NCBI RefSeq assembly: GCF_051622035.1
Contig: NC_135358.1
Span: forward strand, 23,006,501-23,070,500
DNA: 64,000 bases
Reading direction: 5' to 3'
Source of the DNA: Arctopsyche grandis
Lineage: Eukaryota > Arthropoda > Insecta > Trichoptera > Hydropsychidae
Position 1 is the first letter of the stretch. Each line of letters starts with the position of its first letter. The notes under the pieces were generated by a model. That model was given only the letters and a program-made list of their open reading frames with translations, did no database searches and had not been told where the DNA came from. The translations under genes and the position numbers were made by a program. This document shows positions 56,337 to 64,000 of this stretch, one piece after another.

Positions 56337-56640
56337 TTATATATAAAATTGAATGTCCATCTGTGTCCGTTTGTCTCGTATGGGCTCCCAAACTACTCAA
56401 TCGATTACGATGAAACTTACAGGATTTGTTTTATGCATGTCCGGAAAGATTACTGTGAAAAAAAATCGTCCAAAAACGGGAACGAAAACGGGAAACATTT
56501 TTTTTATTTTATTTCATTTATGTACATGCGAATATATATAAAGTTTTTTTTTGAAAATTGTGCCGGCCCCTGGCGATGTTCAACAGTTTAACCGCGGGAC
56601 GGTTTAAAGGAAGAGAAATTTTGAAACCATTTTCAAAAAT
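56337..56640 (+). mobile_element. Second Helitron-like 5' segment, adjacent
   Basis: TATATATAAAATTGAATGTC followed by CTCGTATGGGCTCCCAAACT and CGATTACGATGAAACTT resembles the 5' region often seen in insect Helitrons. It lies immediately after the first element's CTAG. No 3' end was found. Confidence 0.5.
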
Positions 56641-56699
56641 TGTTAAATGTATAATATAAAATATTCAAATCAGAGAATACATATTGAAATAACTTTAAT

Positions 56700-57053
56700 G
56701 AGAATATTTTATTTATTTATTTATACAGGTATACACCCATTTTTATTTTACACATCCATAGTTATACATTGACATACATAAGTATTGTAAGTATTAAACA
56801 CATTCTACAAATGTAAGTAGGTACACACACATATGCAACGAATTTGAGAGAAACTGAGGGGAAGAATGCCGATTTTATCGGAGCCGTCACAACAATTACG
56901 TTAGCTAAAAATTGTAAAGTGTAACAGGAGATGGCCGATCTGGATTAATTAACAATCCAGATCTCGCCAGCAGTGTACTGGCTGGGATTTTAACCCACAA
57001 CCTCTACTATCAAACAATGTCTAACCAGCAAGCTACACTGTGGCTATTCTAAG
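56700..57053 (-). mobile_element. tRNA-derived SINE, copy 3
   Basis: The minus strand carries TAGCTTGCTGGTTAGAC (A-box-like) and GTGGGTTAAAATCCC (B-box-like), a body, and a TAAATAAATAAATAAAAT tail at 56705-56722. The tail type is shared with the LINE family at 1-735 and 41205-42056, a plausible source of the enzymes that mobilise it. Confidence 0.75.
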
Positions 57054-57204
57054 TTTTAATATTTAAATTATGGAAAAATTTGTATAATAAATAATACAGT
57101 AAAATTAGTAACATATTTGAATAGCTTCTATGAATTACAGAAAATTATTTATGATTACATGAAATAAAATTCAATGTACACACTCAACACTCATCATTTT
57201 GATA

Positions 57205-57210
57205 TTTATT
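57205..57210 (-). promoter_or_regulatory. AAGAB: AAGAB polyadenylation signal AATAAA
   Basis: AATAAA on the minus strand about 50 nt past the AAGAB stop, at a suitable distance for the only obvious signal there. Confidence 0.6.
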
Positions 57211-57258
57211 AAAATAATATAGATGAGGCAAAAATAACATTGCATAATTAAAGAAAAT

Positions 57259-57434
57259 TTACAATTCTGGATTATCTTCGAGTTCTGCATCTTCTCCACC
57301 GATCGCATTCCAAAATGAGGAAACTATTTGTTCAGCACAAGCACGACGATCTCGCAGTGGAAGTGACGTAATACTCTCTCTTATGGAATGCAGTTGTGAG
57401 AAAATATCGCAAAATTCTGAACTATCTTCTAGTT
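57259..57434 (-). CDS. AAGAB: AAGAB exon 4 with stop
   Basis: Starts after TTTGCTTTTAG and encodes LEDSSEFCDIFSQLHSIRES and the conserved SSFWNAIGGEDAELED end; stop at 57261-57259. Confidence 0.9.
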
Positions 57435-59134
57435 CTAAAAGCAAACAAAATATTGTAAATGTTTTGAATAAATAAGAATTATTTATATTTCACATTGCGT
57501 TCATAGAGCGCAAATATTAACTTCACAATTTGGCTAAATTAAATTAGTAGTTTAGTTTTGTTCCTGTTTTCATATTCTAACGAAACGGTGCGCCCGGTTC
57601 GACCAATTCAAATTCGACCGACTCTAGGAATTTATAAATTCCTCATCTGCTTGATATTGGGGACAAAAAACATAAACAAAAATGTTTATCACAGTGAAAA
57701 TATTACGTATATTAAAGATATTACGCAGATGTATTTGTAATTTTTTGTACATATTGATTTTTATTATTTTTTTATGATGTTTTTTTTTATTTATGATTTT
57801 TATTATTTTCTTATGTTTTTTTTATTTATGATTTTTATTATTTTTTTTATGATGTTTTTTTTGTAATTTTTATGATTTTTATTATTTGTATTAAAATCAC
57901 ATTGACGCTTTGGGGCAACCTGTCAAGTCTCTGTGGTATTGATTTTTTAAAATAAAATAAAATATACAAACTCCTGTTCAAGCAGACGAGAAATTTAGAA
58001 ATTTCGAGTCGGTTAAACCAGAATCAGTCGAACAAAGTCTAGCAAAACACATAGCGGATAAAATCAACCTAACAAAACACATCGATAAATTTTCAATACA
58101 ACTTCCAGTTTAGTTTTCACTTTATTAAAAATCACGTATTAATTATTTTCTGAAACCACCCATTAATATGGCAAACCACCAGTAAAAAGTTAAATTGAAA
58201 AATTATTATTTTTATATTTGTCCACCTGATTTACCGCAATCTTAAAACGGTGACCTGAACAATGAGGAATTGTGAAGTTAACACATTTACACTTTAAAAA
58301 CGCTATATATAAATAAATATGTATATGAAAGTAAATGAATTAGTACCGTCTGATAATATATTAATTTCATTATTTGTTTTCGTTCTATTCGATGCACTCT
58401 TCAATTCGAGATTCGACCAAGTGTGGGTGTGCAAGGCTTCCACAACTCTTTCGATACCTTTTTTGTCAGGAATAATGTCAAAGTCATCAATCTCTTCTTT
58501 TTCCCAATCGTTCAATTCTATAAGTTCAAACCCATTGTTCAGACACCATTCCGAAGCAGTGTTCTGAGAGACACCATCAGAAGTAACATTTTTGAAAGTC
58601 TCACACACGAGTAGTAAAATCTCAGGAAGATCCACTTTTAGGTCTTCCGTCCATGTTTTGAGAGTTTCGAACGAATTTTTCTGAAAGTCACAAAAATCTT
58701 TTATTAGAATATATGAAACACGATTAGATAGTGAAAAATTATGGTAATTTTCTAACACATCCGCTGTCAAAATACAAAACGAGCGCTTCTGTTAGATTTA
58801 GAAGGTTCTCAGATGGAGCGATATCGCTTTTAATCGGGCACAAATTGATGGTTGTGTTATAGTATTTTGTATCAATTTTCCAAGGATGTCCATAGACGTT
58901 ATTTTCGATTTCTGTGCAATTAGGCAAAATTTTACCTTGAAGAATTTCTGAAACATTCAAAGTTTAAAAAAAGATCAATATAATTTTTTTTGCCTAAAAC
59001 CAAAATTCGTGTAATATTCATGACTGTCATTTGCAATAAAATAATAAAAAGCTTGTAAAAATACGGTAAATCAGGTCATCTGGATCGGTGAAATCGCTGA
59101 CGAAAAGAGCACAAGGAAGTTGAGACTTCAACAT
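57259..59134 (-). CDS. AAGAB: Alpha- and gamma-adaptin-binding protein p34 homologue (AAGAB)
   Basis: Cytosolic chaperone-like protein that binds clathrin adaptor subunits and aids AP complex assembly. Four exons (59134-59065, 58947-58757, 58680-58347, 57434-57259) join in phase to 256 residues. Family-like motifs are PCALFVSDF at the N-terminus, HPWKIDTKYYNTTINLCPIK, EALVLYFDS, DLPEILLLVCE, EWCLNNGFELIELN, GIERVVEALHTHTWSN (Rab-like fold region) and the C-terminal EQIVSSFWNAIGGEDAELED. The ATG at 59134 gives the conserved start; no earlier in-frame ATG is near. The human protein is about 315 residues, so the middle low-complexity part is shorter here. Exon 3's donor (G/GTACTA) is the weakest junction, and a missed small exon in the 912-bp intron 3 is possible. 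That intron holds a MITE A copy. The gene converges with InR. Confidence 0.9.
57583..58040. mobile_element. MITE family A copy in AAGAB intron 3
   Basis: Left GGTGCGCCCGGTTCGACCA; right AGACGAGAAATTTAGAAATT and TCGAGTCGGTTAAACC. The interior ACGTATATTAAAGATATTAC matches the 2.35-2.73 kb copy. Confidence 0.55.
58347..58680 (-). CDS. AAGAB: AAGAB exon 3
   Basis: Begins after GACTTTCAG with KNSFETLKTWTEDLKVDLPE and ends NNEINILSD plus one base before GTACTA; phase 0 in, phase 1 out. Confidence 0.88.
58757..58947 (-). CDS. AAGAB: AAGAB exon 2
   Basis: Begins after AATGTTTCAG, encodes ILQGKILPNCTEIENNVYGH and ends YFDSGC before GTTAGA; phase 1 in, phase 0 out. Confidence 0.9.
59065..59134 (-). 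CDS. AAGAB: AAGAB exon 1 with start codon
   Basis: MLKSQLPCALFVSDFTDPDD LIY plus one base, donor GTATTT. PCAL near the start matches the family N-terminus. Confidence 0.83.
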
Positions 59135-59708
59135 GATGTCAAGTGGTATTCTAACGTGTCACACAGGCTGCTCACTGCTTAACTGTCAAAATGACAGTTC
59201 TATTTTAAGATGACCACACACGATCGATGAATCGGTGGGATTTTTCCAGAATCGGCCGATTGGCTAAATATCGTCTGTGTGTAGGCTAGATGTCGAATGC
59301 AAACGACGGATCGCTATTCTCTTGGAATTTTGAAGCGATTTGTCATGCGCAATAAATAGTTAGCGATCGAATTTTCCTGTGTAATATTATCGGCAGATAT
59401 CGGCACTTCGCACCTACTTAGTAAGTACGTAGTAGGACGAACATACGTTCCGTTTTTTACGTGCTTTGTGTTCGTCCCGTTTTTTCAATTTTTTGATTTG
59501 TCCGTCCACTGATGCAAAGAGATTTTTCTCCTCTGTTCGTTTTACACATCAAAAATCATTTAAGAATCTAAAATTAATCTACTAATGAGAACTATGTTAA
59601 TTTTGGGACAAAAAGTTGACATTAAATGTGAATTCTTTTATGATATGGTGTAAAAAGACCAAAATTTGCTAGGAAAAATTACTTCATCGGAGAAATATTC
59701 TTGACATA
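59135..59708. other. AAGAB upstream region, possible MITE end near 59214
   Basis: No TATA box was assigned for AAGAB. CACACACGATCGATGAATCG at 59217 resembles an inverted CGATTTATCGCCCGTGTGTAG at about 60278-60298, so the fold-back element at 59709-60210 may have inserted into an older MITE. Confidence 0.35.
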
Positions 59709-60210
59709 CTAATGGCTACGTTTATACTACCGATATCTACACCCGATACACCCGATATTTAGGATTTTTTCCATATCCAGTTCCCCGGTCTCTGTCACAG
59801 GCCCGAATGTAAAACGCAAAGATCGAAAATCGAAAGATAAAAAAAGGGTGCATGGTAAACGGTACATACTCACTTAATTTACGCGAGCAGGATACAATAG
59901 GAACAAGAGGAACAGGATTTTCCTCCCGTATTAATGTGCGTGCGCAGAAAAGCCTGTTCCTCTTGTTCCTGTTGTATCCTGCTCGCGCAAATTAAGTGAG
60001 TATGTACCGGTTACCATGCACCCTTTTTTTTTTTGATCTTTCGACTTAAGATCTTTCGATTTTCGATCTTTGCCTTCCGATATTTGCGTTTTCGGGCGTA
60101 CCGTGAGGTAAACCCCCTGTTCCCATATTGCAACCCGCGGTTGCTATTTAGGAACTGGTTATGGAAAAAATATCGGGTGTAGATATCGGTAGTGTAAACG
60201 TAGCCAATAA
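59709..60210. mobile_element. 500-bp fold-back element containing MITE D arms
   Basis: The outer arms TGGCTACGTTTATACTACCG (59710) and the inverted copy ending at 60209 extend over GATATCTACACCCGATA. Inside are MITE D-type arms (GATCGAAAATCGAAAGAT, GGTGCATGGTAAACGGTAC) and a centre with GCGAGCAGGATACAATAGG and its inverted copy. It is non-coding and sits between AAGAB and ACSF3. Confidence 0.78.
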
Positions 60211-60758
60211 TATTAATTTTTAAATATGCCGTGTGTAAGCAGAGCAAATCAAGTCAGATCATCCGATAAATTGCTGCGATTTATCGCCCGTGTGTAGCAA
60301 ATACGTATGCGTATTTTGGATTCCATACAAATAAACTTAATTTACACGAGAATAATGTGATTTAAAATAATATATTGTCAGATCAATGAGCGAAGTGAAA
60401 TATAAAAGAAACATGAAATACTGAAAACTTTTAAATTGTGTCTAGCAAAACAATTTTGATATAATGTTTTTATATTTTTAATATATGGACGCGTCATTTC
60501 AACATTTTAGCTAGTTTGTGTTTGTGTGTTTGTGAGTGAAATTGGTTTTACGCAGAACTGCCTCAATTTTTCACATCCAGTTTAATCAATTTTAAAATTT
60601 AAAATCATGAATAGTTGAGATGATACTTGACACTTGAATGAGTAAATCCTTTCATAATTCAAATAAATTTATCATAAACTGGCTTTCTTATGTTTAGACA
60701 TATGTTCTGCTTCTAAGTATCCAATTTTGTCAGATTAACCTTTGCATTTTTAGACTTC
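60211..60758. other. Gene-free AT-rich stretch
   Basis: No gene or clear element; ordinary AT-rich DNA. Confidence 0.45.
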
Positions 60759-61238
60759 TGTAACGCGACGTTTTCCCATCGTCCCATAGGGCAACACTCG
60801 CCCTTTATGTCGAGTGGCCACCCAGGGAAAAGCTATATAGGCGCACGCTCAGGTGGCGCGCGGTCTCTTACCCGCGAACTCTCGTCGAAGAAACATCTCT
60901 CTGTGCACGTCTCCAGGGGGAGACGGGGCCGAGAGATTCATCACCGCCATCCGTGCTGAAGAACCGCCACGAGGTCGAGTGTAGCATCACTCCCTCCCCT
61001 GAGTTCCAGCCCAACTTCCCCTGCATTCCTCACGCTGTTTCCGGAGAAACCTCAGCCGTGAGACGACAAGGAAGCTGTTATCAACGCACACGACTTGCCG
61101 TCAGGAACCTCCCCGACTATATACAGTTATACAAATATCCCAAGGTTAGTCCACGTTTCCACCTAACTTGACTCTTTGGAAGAATAACGAGATATCACGC
61201 CCTCTGCATAAAGACGCGCGTAATATCGTTCATTACAC
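60759..61238 (+). mobile_element. Solo LTR, 480 bp, with 4-bp duplication
   Basis: TGTAACG at 60759 and ATTACA ending at 61238; CTTC is duplicated on both sides (60755-60758 and 61239-61242). AGCTATATAGGCGC at about 60830 is a TATA-box candidate, and GC-rich sequence follows. No gag or pol remains. A Gypsy-type LTR is likely. Confidence 0.8.
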
Positions 61239-61275
61239 TTCTTATTTGTGTGAAATGGAATCGAATTAATGCTAT

Positions 61276-61690
61276 TGTTGCGTAGGTGTGGGTGGAGGAT
61301 CCAAGTAAAAGGCCAAAGTCGTGTCACAGCATTTATTGGTGATTAAGGAGATACACGCACTGGCAGTGCTCCGTCCAGAATGTCTTGATATCGCCTAAGT
61401 ACCGCCTTATAACAGATAGGTCACTCGAGGCATCTTCCACGTCCGGTTTATTTACCTATTGTTATGGTCACGTACTCGGATATGTATTCCCACGACATTC
61501 AGTCCCACGGTACCACGGTATCAGTCGCTCTGAGAAGGGTCCAATAACGGCCAACTCGGTGGCCATTGTTTAGCCTACATGCACTTAATAATCCTTGAAA
61601 CCAATTATAACAGTCACACAGTGTCAGGAATGCGCCTCGGCATAATCCGATTGCACTTAACCGGCGGCTCTTTTTAGTATATGCTACACT
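61276..61690 (-). mobile_element. LTR, family L2, truncated copy
   Basis: Begins TGTTGCGTAGG and matches the LTR at 40134-40575 through GGTGGAGGATCCAAGTAAAA, CACAGCATTTATTGGTG and GGAGATACACGCACTGGCAG. The inner half diverges and the CGTAACA end is not clear. Confidence 0.72.
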
Positions 61691-62326
61691 ATTAATCTAT
61701 TTCTGAAAAGATCCGGCATGTTGTAAGCGTTTATTTGTTTGGTTTTAGGTGGGTAAAATATAATCACACAATATTGACAGTGAAATGCGTGAAAATAATT
61801 TATTTTCCATTTTTTCTAATGAATGCTATAGTGATCACCAACTATAGGGGTCACCAGTTTAGTGATCGCCAATTTAGTAGTCAGTGGTCACCAATTATAG
61901 GACGGGTGAAAGGTTTCGACCGTTTCCCGGCCTATGGAAATTCAGATTTTGAAATAGGATCGTTTATTTGTGTTCAATTGGTACAATGGTTATTGTATGT
62001 ACGAAGAGGTTTCTTCGGAGATGTGATCTGGTTGAACTCCAGAGATTTACTCTCTGGAGATGTGATCTGGTCGATCTCCAGTAATTCACTCTGGTGTTGG
62101 GGCTGCCGTGGCTCTTTATATACCTTTTGGGTTGGAGCATGGCGTGTGCATTTGCTTTGTTCTTCGTTTCCCGGACATACGTGTTTGACCTATATTCAAG
62201 GCACGTGCTCGGGGTCAGCGTGCCAGGACATCGTTCGTGGTTTTATGGGTTCATGCGCCACACATAAATGCTTTTTCTTTGTTTCCAAAACACGTGTTAG
62301 AAGCACGTGTTAATGACTGCCACGAG
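61691..62326. other. Unresolved repeat-like stretch
   Basis: GAGATGTGATCTGGT occurs twice about 38 bp apart (62027-62100), and GTCACCAATT/GATCGCCAATTT motifs recur at 61835-61890. TTTATATACC is near 62117. This may be another LTR or MITE. The 192-codon frame at 61735-62313 shows no domain. Confidence 0.35.
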
Positions 62327-63163
62327 TAAAGGTCTGTTCATACCTTACCGACTTCACGTAGCACGTACCGACTTCAGCAGGTATCCGGCCGTACGAAAAG
62401 TATTATTTGGTACATTTTGTATGGGTATATTCATACCAACCGTCACGTTTACGCCACGGCAGGCTTACAGCAGTACCCGACATTTCCTGTTCATACCTTA
62501 CAGCAACATCCGTCAACGTATCGTATCCGTTTTTTTGGCCATCGTGGAAATATACACGCGAATTACGTGCCATGAGTCAGCCGCTTTGCTGTTTTGGACC
62601 AATTATCGATAGGTGACAATTGACAGCTGTTCAATATTTCGACATGGTTTTGGCGCAAATATTTAAAAAATTTTTAATTTTTTTACGGAAATATTTAAAA
62701 AAAATTTGTCCATCATCCACAAGCTCCTTATACAGTGTCCAAAACTCTCCTTCGGTTTTTCTATTTTTTAACATGGGATGCACATCAAAACGCCTCCGTG
62801 CTTTTTTATTGCCTTCTTGAGCTTCTTCTTTCAACAACATCGCGATTATACATAATTTTTCGTTCGATAAATGCCGAAACATTTTTGTTGACTTGTATTC
62901 TGACGCGTAGCTACGAATGCACGTGTATGCATTCATGTTGTAAGTACTCGACGATACGACGTAAGCAATATTGCGCCGTATCGTCATGGCCTGTAATGTA
63001 TAAGTAAGCCGATTTTGCCTTGCACTCGGCCAAAGTGCTGTGAACGTGACGTGACCGCGACGTGTAGGTAGATATGAATAGAAATGTAATAAAATGACAT
63101 ATTTGAAACGGAGTCGTGCAGTGCTGAAGCCGTGCAGTGCTGTTAAGTATGAACAGACCTTTA
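62327..63163 (-). mobile_element. PIF/Harbinger-type element, deleted
   Basis: The inverted ends TAAAGGTCTGTTCATAC (62327) and GTATGAACAGACCTTTA (63163) match over 17 bp. TAA/TTA at the edges is compatible with the 3-bp TWA target of this superfamily. Inside is a minus-strand transposase N-terminus. Confidence 0.75.
62631..62882 (-). pseudogene. Harbinger transposase N-terminal fragment
   Basis: From an ATG at 62882: a Leu- and Glu-rich start, then KKARRRFDVHPMLKNRKTEG and EFWTLYKELVDDGQIFFKYF. These resemble the R-KYWVHP and EF--L--EL motifs at the N-terminus of PIF/Harbinger nucleases. The catalytic DDE domain is absent. Confidence 0.7.
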
Positions 63164-63418
63164 ATGATTTTCAGGATATGTGTCGCAGTGGCCTGATGAG
63201 ATCATTGTTCGTTTTGATATAATAGCACGAGTTGTACTATATTCCTACAATGCTTTTTTACTAACCTCTTTTACGTTTCACTTATAAATAAAATGCTAAC
63301 TGTATTTTTATAAAACATATTTGAGAAGATGGCAGCCTGCTATAGATATAGTACATGGTATGAACTTTGGTCTTACGTATGACAGTTGTGTGGATGATAT
63401 AAACTCGCTTCAATTAAT
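63164..63418. promoter_or_regulatory. Likely ACSF3 promoter/5' UTR region
   Basis: The 255 bp between the Harbinger element and the ACSF3 start codon. No TATA box or initiator could be assigned with confidence. Confidence 0.35.
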
Positions 63419-63539
63419 ATGTCTATTTTGAAAACTTTTCAATATTTTAATAATTTAAATCTATCAGCAAGTGCCAGATCTCTGTCTTCGACTTTTTCAT
63501 CCGGTATTATACAAAATTTCAATGCAGAAATAGCCAATG
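63419..63539 (+). CDS. ACSF3: ACSF3 exon 1 (start, targeting peptide)
   Basis: ATG at 63419; ends in phase 1 before GTATAT. The only long frame upstream that joins exon 2 in phase. Confidence 0.72.
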
Positions 63540-64000
63540 GTATATAACCCACAATTTTTAAGATATTTTTTTTATCAGCCATAAACACTTATCTGACAAA
63601 ATTTTTAACTCAAGGTGGTATAGTGCCTGGTTTCAAACTAGCACCTGTTTATAAAGATAGAATTGCAATTCAAGACTGCTATGGAAAACTCACATATGAC
63701 AATTTATTCAGAGCCGCTAAAAAGTTCTCTATTCAACTCAGTGAAGTCCTCGGTAAGTGGTGCATTTTATTAAATAGAAAAATAAAAAAGTTTCGCTTCC
63801 GATATTTAATTATGTTGTAATATGTAGGGGGCCAAAAACAAAAGACAATTTCATATCTTTGTAAAGGAGACTCCACACATGTACTCGTTCAATGGGCTAT
63901 ATGGATGAGTGGCAATATAGGTATGACCATACAAAATTCTAAATTTTCCAAGTGCATTCAAATTTCTTTTTCAACTGTGTAATATTTTTTCAGCTGTACC
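63419..64000 (+). CDS. ACSF3: ACSF3 homologue (malonyl-CoA synthetase), 5' part
   Basis: Mitochondrial acyl-CoA synthetase family member 3 activates malonate (and methylmalonate) to the CoA thioester. Exons 63419-63539, 63615-63752, 63828-63920 and the start of a fourth at 63994 join in phase. The first exon encodes a Ser/Arg/Asn-rich, acid-poor start (MSILKTFQYFNNLNLSASAR), a plausible mitochondrial targeting peptide. Then follow APVYKDRIAIQDCYGKLTYD NLF, ISYLCKGDSTHVLVQWAIWM and SGNIAVP, which match the N-terminal part of ACSF3 (dispensable for catalysis, leading into the adenylation fold). The ATP-binding and acyl-activating motifs lie beyond the window, so function cannot be checked. Another AMP-forming ligase close to ACSF3 is the alternative. 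Confidence 0.82.
63615..63752 (+). CDS. ACSF3: ACSF3 exon 2
   Basis: GGIVPGFKLAPVYKDRIAIQ through FSIQLSEVL; GTAAGT donor, phase 1 in and out. Confidence 0.85.
63828..63920 (+). CDS. ACSF3: ACSF3 exon 3
   Basis: GQKQKTISYLCKGDSTHVLV and QWAIWMSGNI; TATGTAG acceptor and GTATGA donor. Confidence 0.85.
63994..64000 (+). CDS. ACSF3: ACSF3 exon 4, first bases
   Basis: After TTTTTTCAG, CTGTACC completes Ala, then Val and a Pro start (IAVP), continuing past the window edge. Confidence 0.7.

Noticed and set aside
61735..62313. 192-codon plus-strand frame
   Set aside because: Trp/Cys/Ser-rich translation with no domain, overlapping short tandem repeats; probably chance within a repeat.

Overview
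This is nuclear DNA from an insect. It is AT-rich and full of TACATATGTA-type simple repeats and transposable elements. The host genes carry many short GT-AG introns. The order is not settled by the sequence. An intron-rich insulin receptor together with RTE, Tc1/mariner, hAT, Helitron-like and SINE elements fits a holometabolous insect with a repeat-rich genome. No bacterial or organelle features were seen.

Three host genes are supported. (1) The insulin receptor (InR, + strand, 29598-51847) is present as 23 coding exons whose phases all agree. They encode about 1430 residues from the L1 domain to the stop codon. The signal-peptide exon lies further upstream and was not found. (2) An AAGAB/p34 homologue (alpha/gamma-adaptin-binding protein, - strand, 59134-57259) has four exons and encodes 256 residues; it converges on InR. 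(3) The 5' end of an ACSF3 homologue (mitochondrial malonyl-CoA/acyl-CoA synthetase, + strand, from 63419) runs off the right edge. AAGAB and ACSF3 are divergent, with about 4.3 kb of transposon-filled DNA between them.

From 1 to 29.5 kb there is no recognisable host gene. It holds a LINE 3' end (1-735), several MITE families, a nearly full-length RTE-clade LINE (9197-6235, one frameshift), a 532-bp uninterrupted-looking AT tract, a fold-back element with a 9-bp target duplication (12251-12989, MULE-like), three Tc1-like elements (13.8-18.5 kb), hAT MITEs, two SINEs and degenerate minisatellites. InR intron 1 (29885-35343) carries a hAT MITE, a piggyBac remnant, a near-perfect 39-bp palindrome, a Helitron-type end and an almost intact mariner. 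InR intron 2 (35479-44110) carries solo LTRs, a Tc1-like element and a LINE 3' end. Downstream of InR, 51.8-57 kb holds long AT-rich sequence, a Helitron with its classic CTAG end and a tRNA-derived SINE. The AAGAB-ACSF3 gap holds a fold-back element, two LTR-type sequences and a Harbinger remnant.

No clearly novel gene system was found. The most notable material is the set of non-autonomous DNA elements: the same internal core appears inside elements with different termini, a 135-bp unit occurs both singly and as an inverted dimer, and a Helitron-type terminus recurs next to AT microsatellites. Coordinates of exons come from reading splice sites by eye. Repeat family names come from termini, target duplications and protein motifs, not from a database search.
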